Below the pieces are notes generated by a model, which saw nothing but the letters and a program-made list of their open reading frames with translations, made no database searches and was not told where the DNA came from. 64,000 bases of DNA from Orychophragmus violaceus (Eukaryota; Streptophyta; Magnoliopsida; Brassicales; Brassicaceae): the NCBI GenBank assembly GCA_030180135.1, contig CM058235.1, positions 94,731,006 to 94,795,005 on the forward strand. Reading direction: 5' to 3'. Positions 27,601-42,200 of the stretch are shown piece after piece. Position 1 is the first letter of the stretch, and the number at the start of each line of letters is the position of its first letter. A program made the position numbers and the translations under genes.

Positions 27601-28896
27601 ACGAAGGTTCCATGACCCGAAAAAAATTGACTCGAGTTTTTTTGAAACTATCAAGACCCAAACCTCTCAAATGGATAACAAAGAGGTCTGGTGAAGAAAT
27701 TTGTGGAAAAAACAATGACGGGATAGGATAAACTGATCCTATCCACCGGGGGAAGGATCCTAAGGCTAAAAACCCCTAGTGGACTGACCGGAAGGAATAT
27801 CTCAGCCATACTGACTGACGCGATGGATTATCATGACCGGATGAACCGCAGGAAGGATCCTAAGGCCAAAAACAACCCTAAATGATGTAAGGTGTGGAAT
27901 CCCTCGGCCAAAACAACAATGGACTAGCATTCTCGCGGCCAAAATGACTGACGGGATGGAAACGAACTGACAAGAAGGACTATCTCGGCCATAATGACTG
28001 ACGGGATGGAAACAAAATGACGGAAGGACTATCTCGGCCATACTGACTGACGGGATGGATTATCCTGACCGGATGCACCGACGGGAGGGATCCTAATACC
28101 AAAAACCACCCTAATGGACGTAAGGTGTGGAATCCCTGGGCCAAAACTACCAAGGACTAGCATTCTCGCGGCCAGAACCACTGACGGGATTGAAACGAAC
28201 TGACGGGAAATACTATCGCGGCCATAATGATTGACAGGATGGATTATCCTGACCGGATGCAACGCCGGGAAGGATCCTAAGTCCAAAAACCACCCAAAAT
28301 GACGTAAAGTGTGGAATCCCTCGGCCAAAACAAAAAAAGACCAGCATTCTCGCAGACAGAATGACTGAGGGATGGAAACGAACTGACGAGAAGGACTATC
28401 TCGGCCATACTGACTGACGTGATTGATTATCCTAACCAGATGCACCGCCGGGAAGGATTATAAGGCCAAAATGCAAGTTTCCATGACCCGAGAAGAATTT
28501 GATCGAGTTTTTATGAAACTATCATGACCAAAACCCTTAAAATGGGATATAAAAGAGGTCTGGTGAAGAAATTTGTGGAAAAAACTGACCCGAAAAACCC
28601 GTCTATGCACCGTGGGAAGGTTCCATGACCCAAAAAAATTGACTCGAGTTTTTTGAAACTATCAAGACCCAAACCTCTCAAATGGATAACAAAGAGGTCT
28701 GGTGAAGAAATTGGTGGAAAAAAACTGACGGGATAGGATAAACTGATCCTATGCACCGGGGGAAGGATCCTAAGGCCTAAATGCAAGTTTCCATGACCCG
28801 GAAAGAATTGGGTCGAGTTTTTTTAAAACTACCACGACCCAAACCCCTCAAATGGATATTAACGAGGTACGGTGAAGAAATTGGTGTAAAAATCAC
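21606..28896 (-). repeat. Satellite array, reverse block 4
   Basis: About 7.3 kb of R satellite running to U2. Its first part parallels R block 1: the 'gttagtttccatgacccgag' start recurs at about 21745 and 23966 (2221 bp apart), and many blocks match those about 16.95 kb upstream. Towards U2 the monomers diverge more and show private indels. No gene is supported. Confidence 0.9.
21745..26185 (-). repeat. 2.22-kb higher-order repeats, second group
   Basis: Two copies of the unit described at 4799-11460, with the same 'ctgatcattgttag' fusion at about 23950-23966. The far end is approximate. Confidence 0.7.
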
Positions 28897-29282
28897 TCAA
28901 ACTAAAGATTTGGCCGTAAAGGCAAAATTTATCGATCGCGAACAAGTCTCGGTCAAAAGTACAAAAATCTTTGAAATGAAACAAAAGTTTCTGAAAGGAA
29001 ACATCACATATATACCAATGAAGGTTTTAGAGTGTCATTGGTGAATCAAAAGAGAGTTTGGTGCCTCAAAAAGCAACGAAAACCCGATCTTTTTTATGCC
29101 ACAAAAGTCATAGCTAGAATCAACATAAAGTTATGACATGTTTTTGGAAAATCAGTCTCATAGTCCTTATGAAGCCTGCAAAAAATCATATCGAAATTCC
29201 AAGTATTTTTTTTTTTACATTAAAAATACTCTAGGAACACAATCAATGTCTACTGGTGCAAGACTGAAGAATGTCATAAGGA

Positions 29283-29292
29283 CTATATAAGG
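29283..29292 (+). promoter_or_regulatory. TATA-like site in U2
   Basis: CTATATAAGG on the plus strand, the retained partner of the U1 site. A 70-codon open frame starts 23 bp downstream (29315-29527) and a 119-codon frame follows (29545-29904). Both persist in U1 but show no recognisable domain, and the 70-codon frame differs from its U1 copy mainly by amino-acid-changing bases. Confidence 0.25.
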
Positions 29293-29559
29293 GGTAGGCA
29301 TACTCCTCAGGGGCGTGGGCAGTGGGCATGGGCTGGTTGCAATTTCTTATGCACAGGGATGGATGTTGGCCGATCGACCGTGGGATGATGTCCGGCCATC
29401 GGGACGTCGCCGAAAAAATTTTCCGGTGACTTTTCCGGCAAATTTTACGGCGACCAATCTTTCGCCCTATTTTCGCGCTTGTGTGGCTTCTGCTTGGTTT
29501 CGTCCGTCTTCTGGGCGCTCTTCTTGATTTAGTGCGGAGAGTGGTTGAAACGATTGGCG

Positions 29560-29933
29560 TTAGCGGGCCAACTGAACGTTCGGCGTATGAGTGGAAATCA
29601 GATAGCTAGTGTTTGTAGGCTTTGTGCTCGCGCACCCAACTACAGACCACCTATCCTTCTCAGTTTCTTTACGAGCAGTGTATTGCTCGTTGACCAGATC
29701 ATGGGCTTGTGTTGCGTACCTACACAAAAGGAATATCTGTGGCTTTGCATAAAATGTTGTTCGCGTCATCTCCTTCACCGGGGAACTCGTGAACACATAG
29801 GCCGACACTTGTGGTCCTTGCTCCATGTGGCCAAAAATGCCTCATCCGCTAAGGTGAATAAGCTGCCGGCGAGATCTCGGATGCGGAAAAATAGTGGACG
29901 GTGACTCGAAGAAATTCTATCCCGCCAAATCAC
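29560..29933 (-). pseudogene. Broken reading frame of unknown protein in U2
   Basis: Partner of the frame in U1. Here 88 codons are open from an internal ATG at 29826 down to a stop at 29560, including the two positions that are stops in U1. Upstream, one C is missing ('ggccacatgg' here, 'ggcccacatgg' in U1), which breaks the frame that U1 keeps. The protein family is not recognised. Confidence 0.4.
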
Positions 29934-31108
29934 GTTTGTCCTCGTACAAAAGATGACGGAAAAAGATAAAACACCCCAAATATTTTCAAGTATTTATAAA
30001 ATCTCATGTCGAGGTTTGAAATAAATACTTAGTGATTTAATCACTATCACTTACTGAAATCACTGGGCCAAAAATACCAAGGACTAGCATTCTCGCGGCC
30101 AGAACCCGTATACCGAGAACCAAGGTTCCATGACCCGAAAAAAATTGACTCGAGTTTTTTTTGAAACTATCAAGACCCAAACCTCTTAAATGGATAACAA
30201 AGAGGTCTGGTGAAGAAATTGGTGGAAAAAACAATGACGGGATAGGATAAACTGATCCTATCCACCGGGGGAAGGATCCTAAGGCCAAAAACCCCCTAAT
30301 GGACTGACGGGAAGGAATATCTCGGCCATACTGACTGACGGGATGGATTATCATGACCGGATGAACCGCCGGGATGGATCCTAAGGCCAAAAACCACCCT
30401 AAATGACGTAAGGTGTGGAATCCATCGGCCAAAAAAACAAAGGACTAGCATTCTCGCGGCCAGAATGACTGACGGGATGGAAACGAACTGACGGGAAGGA
30501 CTATCTCGGCCATACTGACTGACAGGATGGAAACAAAATGACGGGAAGGACTATCTCGGCCATACTGACTGACAGGATGGATTATCCTGACCGGATGTAC
30601 CGACGGGAAGCATCTTAAGACCAAAAACCACCCTAATGGACATAAGGTGTGGAATCCCTAGGCCAAAACTACCAAGGACTAGCATTCTCGTGGCCAGAAC
30701 CACTGACGGGATGGAAACGAACTGACGGGAAAGACTGTCTCGGCCATAATGACTGACGGGATGGATTATCCTGACCGGATGCACCGCCGGGAAGGATCCT
30801 AAGTCCAAAAACCACCCAAAATGACGCAAGGTGTGGAATCCCTCGGCCAAAACAAAAAAAGACTAGCATTCTCGCGGACAGAATGACTGACGGGATGGAA
30901 ACGAACTGACGGGAAGTACTATCTCGGCCATACTGACTAACATGATGGCTTATCCTGACCAGATGCACCGCCGTGAAGGATTCTAAGGCCAAAATGCAAG
31001 TTTCCATGACCTGGGAAGAATTGGATCGGGTTTTTTTGAAACTATCACGACCAAAACCCTTAAAATGGGATATAAAAGAGGTCTGGTGAAGAAATTGGTG
31101 GAAACAAA

Positions 31109-34100
31109 ATGACCCGAAAAACCCGTCTATGCACCGTGGGAAGGTTATAGCCTACCGAGAACAAGGGTTCCATGACCCAAAAAAAATTGACTCGAGTTTT
31201 TTTGAAACTATCAAGACCCAAACCTCTCAAATGGATAACAAAGAGGTTTGGTGAAGAAATTGGTGGAAAAAACACTGACGGGATAGGATAAACTAATCCT
31301 AAGCACGGGGGGAAAGATCCTAAGGCCAAAAACCCCCTAATTGACTGACGGGAAGGAATATCTCGGCCATACTGACTGACGGTATGGATTATCATGACCA
31401 GATGAACCGCCGGGAAGGATCCTAAGGCCAAAAACCACCCTAAATGACCTAAGGTGTGGAATCCATCGGCCAAAACAACAAAGGACTAACATTCTCGCGG
31501 CCAGAATGACTGACGGGATGGAAACGAACTGACGCGAAGGACTATCTCGGCCATACTGACTGACAGGATGGAAACAAAATGACGGGAAGGACTATCTCGG
31601 CCGTACTGACTGACGTGATGGATTATCCTGACCAGATGCACCACCGGGAAGGATTCTAAGGCCAAAATGCAAGTTTCCATGACCCGGGAAGAATTTGATC
31701 GAGTTTTTTTGAAACTATCACGACCAAAACCCTTAAAATGGGATATAAAAGAGGTCTGGTGAAGAAATTGGTGGAAAAAAATGACCCTAAAAACCCGTCT
31801 ATCCACCGTGGGAAGGTTATAGCCTACCGAGAACCAAGGTTCCATGACCCGAAAATATTGACTCTAGTTTTTTTGAAACTATCAAGACCCAAACCTCTCA
31901 AATGGATAACAAAGAGGTCTGGTGAAGAAATTGGTGGAAAAAACAATGACGGGATCGGATAAACTGATCCTATCCACCGGGGGAAGGATCCTAAGGCCAA
32001 AAACCCCATAATGGACTGATAGGAAGGAATATCTCGGCCATACTGACTGACGGGATGGATTATCATGACCGGATGAACCGCCAGGAAGGATCCTAAGGCC
32101 AAAAACCACCCTAAATGACCTAAGGTGTGGAATCCCTCGGCCAAAACAACAAAGGACTAACATTCTCGCGGCCAGAATGACTGATGGGATGGAAACAAAC
32201 TGACGGGAAGGACTATCTCGGCCATACTGACTGACGGGATGGAAACAAAATGACGGGAAGGACTATCTCGGCCATACTGACTGACAGGATGGATTATCCT
32301 GACCGGATGTACCGACGGGAAGGATCCTAAGACCAAAAACCACCCTAATGGACGTAAGGTGTGGAATCCCTAGGCCAAAACTACCAAGGACTAGCATTCT
32401 CGTGGCCAGAACCACTGACGGGATGGAAACGAACTGACGGGAAAGACTGTCTCGGCCATAATGACTGACGGGATGGATTATCCTAACCGGATGCACCGCC
32501 GGAAAGGATCCTAAGTCCAAAAACCACACAAAATGACGCAAGGTGTGGAATCCCTCGGCCAAAACAAAAAAAGACTAGCATTCTCGCGGACGGAATGACT
32601 GACGGGATGGAAACGAACTGACGGGAAGTACTATCTCGGCCATACTGACTAACATGATGGATTATCCTGACCAGATGCACCGCCGTGAAGGATTCTAAGG
32701 CCAAAATGCAAGTTTCCATGACCTGGGAAGAATTGGATCGGGTTTTTTTGAAACTATCACGACCAAAACCCTTTAAAATGGGATATAAAAGAGGTCTGGT
32801 GAAGAAATTGGTGGAAACAAAATGACCCGAAAAACCCGTCTATGCACCGTGGGAAGGTTATAGCCTACCGAGAACAAGGGTTCCATGACCCAAAAAAAAT
32901 TGACTCGAGTTTTTTTGAAACTATCAAGACCCAAACCTCTCAAATGGATAACAAAGAGGTTTGGTGAAGAAATTGGTGGAAAAAACACTGACGGGATAGG
33001 ATAAACTGATCCTAAGCACGGGGGGAAAGATCCTAAGGCCAAAAACCCCCTAATTGACTGACGGGAAGGAATATCTCGGCCATACTGACTGACGGTATGG
33101 ATTATCATGACCAGATGAACCGCCGGGAAGGATCCTAAGGACAAAAACCACCCTAAATGACCTAAGGTGTGGAATCCCTCAGCCAAAACAACAAAGGACT
33201 AACATTCTCACGGCCAGAATGACTGACGGGATGGAAACGAACTGACGGGAAGGACTATCTCGGCCATACTGACTGACGGGATGGAAACAAAATGACGGGA
33301 AGGACTATCTCGGCCGTACTGACTGACGTGATGGATTATCCTGACCAGATGCACCACCGAGAAGGATTCTAAGGCCAAAATGCAAGTTTCCATGACCCGG
33401 GAAGAATTGGATCGAGTTTTTTTGAAACTATCACGACCAAAACCCTTAAAATGGGATATAAAAGAGGTCTGGTGAAGAAATTGGTGGAAAACAAATGACC
33501 CGAAAAACCCGTCTATGCACCGTGGGAAGGTTATAGCGTACCGAGAACGAAGGTTCCATGACCCGAAAAAATTGACTCTAGTTTTTTTGAAACTATCAAG
33601 ACCCAAACCTCTCAAATGGATAACAAAGAGGTCTGGTGAAGAAATTGGTGGAAAAAACAATGACGGGATCGGATAAACTGATCCTATCCACCGGGGGAAG
33701 GATCCTAAGGCCAAAAACCCCATAATGGACTGATAGGAAGGAATATCTCGGCCATACTGACTGACGGGATGGATTATCATGACCGGATGAACCGCCAGGA
33801 AGGATCCTAAGGCCAAAAACCACCCTAAATGACCTAAGGTGTGGAATCCCTCGGCCAAAACAACAAAGGACTAACATTCTCGCGACCAGAATGACTGACG
33901 GGATGGAAACAAACTGACGGGAAGGACTATCTCGGCCATACTAACTGACGGGATAGAAACAAAATGACGGGAAGGACTATCTCGGCCATACTGACTGACA
34001 GGATGGATTATCCTGACCGGATGTACCGACGGGAAGGATCCTAAGACCAAAAACCACCCTAATGGAGGTAAGGTGTGGAATCCCTAGGCCAAAACTACCA

Positions 34101-35163
34101 AGGACTAGCATTCTCGTGGCCAAAACCACTGACGGGATGGAAACGAACTGACGGGAAAGACTGTCTCGGCCATAATGACTGACGGGATGGATTATCCTGA
34201 CCGGATGCACTGCCGGAAAGGATCCTAAGTCCAAAAACCACCCAAAATGACGCAAGGTGTGGAATCCCTCGGCCAAAACAAAAAAAGACTAGCATTCTCG
34301 CGGACGGAATGACTGACGGGATGGAAACGAACTGACGGGAAGTACTATCTCGGCTATACTGACTAACATGATGGATTATCCTGACCATATGCACCGCCGT
34401 GAAGGATTCTAAGGCCAAAATGCAAGTTTCCATAACCTGGGAAGAATTTTGAAACTATCACGACCAAAACCCTTAAAATGGGATATAAAAGTGGTCTGGT
34501 GAAGAAATTGGTGGAAAGATAATGACCTGAAAAACCCGTCTATGCACCGTGGGAAGGTTATAGCCTACCGAGAACAAGGGTTCCATGACATAAAAAAAAT
34601 TCACTCGAGTTTTTTTGAAACTATCAAGACCCAAACCTATCAAATGGATAACAAAGAGGTTTAGTGAAGAAATTGGTGGAAAAAACACTGACGGGATAGG
34701 ATAAACTGATCCTAAGCACGGGGGGAAAGATCATAAGGCCAAAAACCCCCTAATTGACTGACGGGAAGGAATATCTCGGCCATACTGACTGACGGTATGG
34801 ATTATCATGACCAGATGAACCGCCGGGAAGGATCCTAAGGCCAAAAACCACCCTAAATGACCAAAGGTGTGGAATCCCTCGGCCAAAACAACAAAGGACT
34901 AACATTCTCGCGGCCAGAATGACTGACGGGATGGAAACAAACTGACGGGAAGGACTATCTCGGCCATACTGACTGACGGGATGGAAACAAAATGACGGGA
35001 AGGACTATCTCGGCCATACTGACTGACAGGATGGATTATCCTGACCGGATGTACCGACGGGAAGGATCCTAAGACCAAAAACCGCCCTAATGGACGTAAG
35101 GTGTCGAATCCCTAGGCCAAAACTACCAAGGACTAGCATTCTCGTGGCCAGAACCACTGACGG
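31109..35163 (-). repeat. 4.075-kb tandem duplication, copy 1
   Basis: Matches 35184-39238 at a constant offset of 4075-4076 bp, for example 'atgacccg' at 31109 and 35184. Private variants such as 'gaaaatattgactctag' (31854 and 35930) are shared. Confidence 0.8.
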
Positions 35164-35183
35164 GGAAGGTTATGACGTAAGAT
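35164..35183. other. Breakpoint of the 4.075-kb duplication
   Basis: After 'accactgacggg' the A monomer is interrupted by about 20 bp ('gaaggttatgacgtaagata') and then continues in the middle of a B monomer ('atgacccg'). No other copy has this join. The filler is made of repeat-like words, suggesting templated end joining. Confidence 0.7.
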
Positions 35184-38100
35184 AATGACCCGAAAAACCC
35201 GTCTATGCACCGTGGGAAGGTTATAGCCTACCGAGAACAAGGGTTCCATGACCCAAAAAAAATTGACTCGAGTTTTTTTGAAACTATCAAGACCCAAACC
35301 TCTCAAATGGATAACAAAGAGGTTTGGTGAAGAAATTGGTGGAAAAAACACTGACGGGATAGGATAAACTAATCCTAAGCACGGGGGGAAAGATCCTAAG
35401 GCCAAAAACCCCCTAATTGACTGACGGGAAGGAATATCTCGGCCATACTGACTGACGGTATGGATTATCATGACCAGATGAACCGCCGGGAAGGATCCTA
35501 AGGCCAAAAACCACCCTAAATGACCTAAGGTGTGGAATCCCTCGGCCAAAACAACAAAGGACTAACATTCTCGCGGCCAGAATGACTGACGGGATGGAAA
35601 CGAACTGACGGGAAGGACTATCTCGGCCATACTGACTGACAGGATGGAAACAAAATGACGGGAAGGACTATCTCGGCCGTACTGACTGACGTGATGGATT
35701 ATCCTGACCAGATGCACCACCGGGAAGGATTCTAAGGCCAAAATGCAAGTTTCCATGACCCGGGAAGAATTTGATCGAGTTTTTTTGAAACTATCACGAC
35801 CAAAACCCTTAAAATGGGATATAAAAGAGGTCTGGTGAAGAAATTGGTGGAAAAAAATGACCCTAAAAACCCGTCTATCCACCGTGGGAAGGTTATAGCC
35901 TACCGAGAACCAAGGTTCCATGACCCGAAAATATTGACTCTAGTTTTTTTGAAACTATCAAGACCCAAACCTCTCAAATGGATAACAAAGAGGTCTGGTG
36001 AAGAAATTGGTGGAAAAAACAATGACGGGATCGGATAAACTGATCCTATCCACCGGGGGAAGGATCCTAAGGCCAAAAACCCCATAATGGACTGATAGGA
36101 AGGAATATCTCGGCCATACTGACTGACGGGATGGATTATCATGACCGGATGAACCGCCAGGAAGGATCCTAAGGCCAAAAACCACCCTAAATGACCTAAG
36201 GTGTGGAATCCCTCGGCCAAAACAACAAAGGACTAACATTCTCGCGGCCAGAATGACTGATGGGATGGAAACAAACTGACGGGAAGGACTATCTCGGCCA
36301 TACTGACTGACGGGATGGAAACAAAATGACGGGAAGGACTATCTCGGCCATACTGACTGACAGGATGGATTATCCTGACCGGATGTACCGACGGGAAGGA
36401 TCCTAAGACCAAAAACCACCCTAATGGACGTAAGGTGTGGAATCCCTAGGCCAAAACTACCAAGGACTAGCATTCTCGTGGCCAGAACCACTGACGGGAT
36501 GGAAACGAACTGACGGGAAAGACTGTCTCGGCCATAATGACTGACGGGATGGATTATCCTGACCGGATGCACCGCCGGGAAGGATCCTAAGTCCAAAAAC
36601 CACCCAAAATGACGCAAGGTGTGGAATCCCTCGGCCAAAACAAAAAAAGACTAGCATTCTCGCGGACAGAATGACTGACGGGATGGAAACGAACTGACGG
36701 GAAGTAATATCTCGGCCATACTGACTAACATGATGGCTTATCCTGACCAGATGCACCGCCGTGAAGGATTCTAAGGCCAAAATGCAAGTTTCCATGACCT
36801 GGGAAGAATTGGATCGGGTTTTTTTGAAACTATCACGACCAAAACCCTTAAAATGGGATATAAAAGAGGTCTGGTGAAGAAATTGGTGGAAACAAAATGA
36901 CCCGAAAAACCCGTCTATGCACCGTGGGAAGGTTATAGCCTACCGAGAACAAGGGTTCCATGACCCAAAAAAAATTGACTCGAGTTTTTTTGAAACTATC
37001 AAGACCCAAACCTCTCAAATGGATAACAAAGAGGTTTGGTGAAGAAATTGGTGGAAAAAACACTGACGGGATAGGATAAACTGATCCTAAGCACGGGGGG
37101 AAAGATCCTAAGGCCAAAAACCCCCTAATTGACTGACGGGAAGGAATATCTCGGCCATACTGACTGACGGTATGGATTATCATGACCAGATGAACCGTCG
37201 GGAAGGATCCTAAGGACAAAAACCACCCTAAATGACCTAAGGTGTGGAATCCCTCAGCCAAAACAACAAAGGACTAACATTCTCGCGGCCAGAATGACTG
37301 ACGGGATGGAAACGAACTGACGGGAAGGACTATCTCGGCCATACTGACTGACGGGATGGAAACAAAATGACGGGAAGGACTATCTCGGCCGTACTGACTG
37401 ACGTGATGGATTATCCTGACCAGATGCACCACCGAGAAGGATTCTAAGGCCAAAATGCAAGTTTCCATGACCCGGGAAGAATTGGATCGAGTTTTTTTGA
37501 AACTATCACGACCAAAACCCTTAAAATGGGATATAAAAGAGGTCTGGTGAAGAAATTGGTGGAAAACAAATGACCCGAAAAACCCGTCTATGCACCGTGG
37601 GAAGGTTATAGCGTACCGAGAACGAAGGTTCCATGACCCGAAAAAATTGACTCTAGTTTTTTTGAAACTATCAAGACCCAAACCTCTCAAATGGATAACA
37701 AAGAGGTCTGGTGAAGAAATTGGTGGAAAAAACAATGACGGGATCGGATAAACTGATCCTATCCACCGGGGGAAGGATCCTAAGGCCAAAAACCCCATAA
37801 TGGACTGATAGGAAGGAATATCTCGGCCATACTGACTGACGGGATGGATTATCATGACCGGATGAACCGCCAGGAAGGATCCTAAGGCCAAAAACCACCC
37901 TAAATGACCTAAGGTGTGGAATCCCTCGGCCAAAACAACAAAGGACTAACATTCTCGCGACCAGAATGACTGACGGGATGGAAACAAACTGACGGGAAGG
38001 CCTATCTCGGCCATACTAACTGACGGGATAGAAACAAAATGACGGGAAGGACTATCTCGGCCATACTGACTGACAGGATGGATTATCCTGACCGGATGTA

Positions 38101-39238
38101 CCGACGGGAAGGATCCTAAGACCAAAAACCACCCTAATGGAGGTAAGGTGTGGAATCCCTAGGCCAAAACTACCAAGGACTAGCATTCTCGTGGCCAGAA
38201 CCACTGACGGGATGGAAACGAACTGACGGGAAAGACTGTCTCGGCCATAATGACTGACGGGATGGATTATCCTGACCGGATGCACTGCCGGAAAGGATCC
38301 TAAGTCCAAAAACCACCCAAAATGACGCAAGGTGTGGAATCCCTCGGCCAAAACAAAAAAAGACTAGCATTCTCGCGGACGGAATGACTGACGGGATGGA
38401 AACGAACTGACGGGAAGTACTATCTCGGCTATACTGACTAACATGATGGATTATCCTGACCAGATGCACCGCCGTGAAGGATTCTAAGGCCAAAATGCAA
38501 GTTTCCATAACCTGGGAAGAATTTTGAAACTATCACGACCAAAACCCTTAAAATGGGATATAAAAGTGGTCTGGTGAAGAAATTGGTGGAAAGATAATGA
38601 CCTGAAAAACCCGTCTATGCACCGTGGGAAGGTTATAGCCTACCGAGAACAAGGGTTCCATGACATAAAAAAAATTGACTCGAGTTTTTTTGAAACTATC
38701 AAGACCCAAACCTATCAAATGGATAACAAAGAGGTTTAGTGAAGAAATTGGTGGAAAAAACACTGACGGGATAGGATAAACTGATCCTAAGCACGGGGGG
38801 AAAGATCATAAGGCCAAAAACCCCCTAATTGACTGACGGGAAGGAATATCTCGGCCATACTGACTGACGGTATGGATTATCATGACCAGATGAACCGCCG
38901 GGAAGGATCCTAAGGCCAAAAACCACCCTAAATGACCGAAGGTGTGGAATCCCTCGGCCAAAACAACAAAGGACTAACATTCTCGCGGCCAGAATGACTG
39001 ACGGGATGGAAACAAACTGACGGGAAGGACTATCTCGGCCATACTGACTGACGGGATGGAAACAAAATGACGGGAAGGACTATCTCGGCCATACTGACTG
39101 ACAGGATGGATTATCCTTAACGGATGTACCGACGGGAAGGATCCTAAGACCAAAAACCACCCTAATGGAGGTAAGGTGTGGAATCCCTAGGCCAAAACTA
39201 CCAAGGACTAGCATTCTCGTGGCCAGAACCACTGACGG
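35184..39238 (-). repeat. 4.075-kb tandem duplication, copy 2
   Basis: Second copy of 31109-35163, differing by occasional substitutions. On the right it runs on into normal array sequence ('ccactgacgggatgg'). Confidence 0.8.
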
Positions 39239-42200
39239 GATGGAAACGAACTGACGGGAAAGACTGTCTCGGCCATAATGAATGACGGGATGGATTATCC
39301 TGACCGGATGCACTGCCGGAAAGGATCCTACGTCCAAAAACCACCCAAAATGACGCAAGGTGTGGAATCCCTCGGCCAAAAAAAAAAAAGACTAGCATTC
39401 TCGCGGACGGAAAGACTGACGGGATGGAAACGAACTGACGGGAAGTACTATCTCGGCTATACTGACTAACATGATGGATTATCCTGACCAGATGCACCGC
39501 CGTGAAGGATTCTAAGGCCAAAATGCAAGTTTCCATGACCTGGGAAGAATTTTGAAACTATCACGACCAAAACCCTTAAAATGGGATATAAAAGTGGTCT
39601 GGTGAAGAAATTGGTGGAAAGATAATGACCTGAAAAACCCGTCTATGCACCGTGGGAAGGTTATAGCCTACCGAGAACAAGGGTTCCATGACATAAAAAA
39701 AAATTGACTCGAGTTTTTTTGAAACTATCAAGACCCAAACCTCTCAAATGGATAACAAAGAGGTTTGGTGAAGAAATTGGTGGAAAAAACACTGACGGGA
39801 TAGGATAAACAGATCCTAAGCACGGGGGGAAAGATCGTAAGGCCAAAAACCCCCTAATTGACTGACGGGAAGGAATATCTCGGCCATACTGACTGACGGT
39901 ATGGATTATCATGACCAGATGAACCGCCGGGAAGGATCCTAAGGCCAAAAACCACCCTAAATGACCTAAGGTGTGGAATCTTTCGGCCAAAACAACAAAG
40001 GACTAACATTCTCGCGGCCAGAATGAATGACGGGATGGAAACGAACTGACGGGAAGGACTATCTCGGCCATACTGACTGACGGGATGGAAACAAAATGAC
40101 GGGAAGGACTATCTCGGCCATACTGACTGACAGGATGGATTATCCTGACCGGATGTACCGACGGGAAGGATCCTAAGACCAAAAACCGCCCTAATGGACG
40201 TAAGGTGTCGAATCCCTAGGCCAAAACTACCAAGGACTAGCATTCTCGTGGCCAGAACCACTGACGGGATGGAAACGAACTGACGGGAAAGACTGTCTCG
40301 GCCATAATGACTGACGGGATGGATTATCCTGACCGGATGCACCGCCGGAAAGGATCCTAAGTCCAAAAACCAACCAAAATGACGTAAGGTGTGGAATCCC
40401 TCGGCCAAAACAAAAAAAGACTAGCATTCTCGCGGACCGAATGACTGATGGGATGGAAACGAACTGATGGGAAGGACTATCTCAGCCATACTGACTGACG
40501 TGATGGATTATCCTGACCAGATGCACCGCCGGGAAGGATTCTAAGGCCAAAATGCAAGTTTCCATGACCCGAGAAGAATTGGATCGAGTTTTTTTGAAAC
40601 TATCACGACCAAAACCCTTAAAATGGGATATAAAAGAGGTCTGGTGAAGAAATTGGTGGAAACAAAATGACCCGAAAAACCCGTCTATGCACCGTGGGAA
40701 GGTTATAGCCTACCGAGAACAAGGGTTCCATGACCCCAAAAAAATTGACTCGAGTTTTTTTTAAACACTCAAGACCCAAACCTCTCAAATGGATAACTAA
40801 GAGGTTTGGTGAAGAAATTGGTGGAAAAAACACTGACGGGATAGGATAAACTGATCCTAAGCACGGGGGGAAAGATCCTAAGGCCAAAAACCCCCTAATT
40901 GACTGACGGGAAGGAATATCTCGGCCATACTGACTGACGGTATGGATTATCATGACCAGATGAACCGCCGGGAAGGATCCTAAGGCCAAAAACCACCCTA
41001 AATGACCTAAGGTGTGGAATCCCTCGGCCAAAACAACAAAGGACTAACATTCTCACGGCCAGAATGACTGACGGGATGGAAACGAACTGACGGGAAGGAC
41101 TATCTCGGCCATACTGACTGACTGGATGGAAACAAAATGACGGAAGGACTATCTCGGCCATACTGACTGACGGGATGGAAACAAAATGATGGGAAGGACT
41201 ATCTCGGCCATACTGACTGACAGGATGGATTATCCTTAACGGATGTACCGACGGGAAGGATCCTAAGACCAAAAACCACCCTAATGGAGGTAAGGTGTGG
41301 AATCCCTAGGCCAAAACTACCAAGGACTAGCATTCTCGTGGCCAGAACCACTGACGGGATGGAAACGAACTGACGGGAAAGACTGTCTCGGCCATAATGA
41401 ATGACGGGATGGATTATCCTGACCGGATGCACTGCCGGAAAGGATCCTACGTCCAAAAACCACCCAAAATGACGCAAGGTGTGGAATCCCTCGGCCAAAA
41501 AAAAAAGACTAGCATTCTCGCGGACGGAAAGACTGACGGGATGGAAACGAACTGACGGGAAGTACTATCTCGGCTATACTGACTAACATGATGGATTATC
41601 CTGACCAGATGCACCGCCGTGAAGGATTCTAAGGCCAAAATGCAAGTTTCCATGACCTGGGAAGAATTTTGAAACTATCACGACCAAAACCCTTAAAATG
41701 GGATATAAAAGTGGTCTGGTGAAGAAATTGGTGGAAAGATAATGACCTGAAAAACCCGTCTATGCACCGTGGGAAGGTTATAGCCTACCGAGAACAAGGG
41801 TTCCATGACATAAAAAAAAATTGACTCGAGTTTTTTTGAAACTATCAAGACCCAAACCTCTCAAATGGATAACAAAGAGGTTTGGTGAAGAAATTGGTGG
41901 AAAAAACACTGACGGGATAGGATAAACAGATCCTAAGCACGGGGGGAAAGATCGTAAGGCCAAAAACCCCCTAATTGACTGACGGGAAGGAATATCTCGG
42001 CCATACTGACTGACGGTATGGATTATCATGACCAGATGAACCGCCGGGAAGGATCCTAAGGCCAAAAACCACCCTAAATGACCTAAGGTGTGGAATCTTT
42101 CGGCCAAAACAACAAAGGACTAACATTCTCGCGGCCAGAATGAATGACGGGATGGAAACGAACTGACGGGAAGGACTATCTCGGCCATACTGACTGACGG

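Larger units (their letters stand above)
28897..30056 (-). other. Low-copy segment U2 (inverted copy of U1)
   Basis: Reverse complement of 2211-3370 over the same 1160 bp, with scattered substitutions. The flanking 45 bp of A monomer is also shared. Beyond it, this side jumps straight to a B monomer ('ttggttctcggtatacggg'), whereas U1 has about 235 bp more (1926-2162), so one arm was deleted or rearranged after duplication. It holds the second copy of the broken frame and the TATA-like site. Confidence 0.82.

Noticed and set aside
1..32267. One giant palindrome centred near 16.2 kb
   Set aside because: U1 and U2 are symmetric about 16.13 kb, close to the hairpin at 16.2 kb. However, the F and R blocks between them do not mirror each other, so only the outer arms are palindromic.
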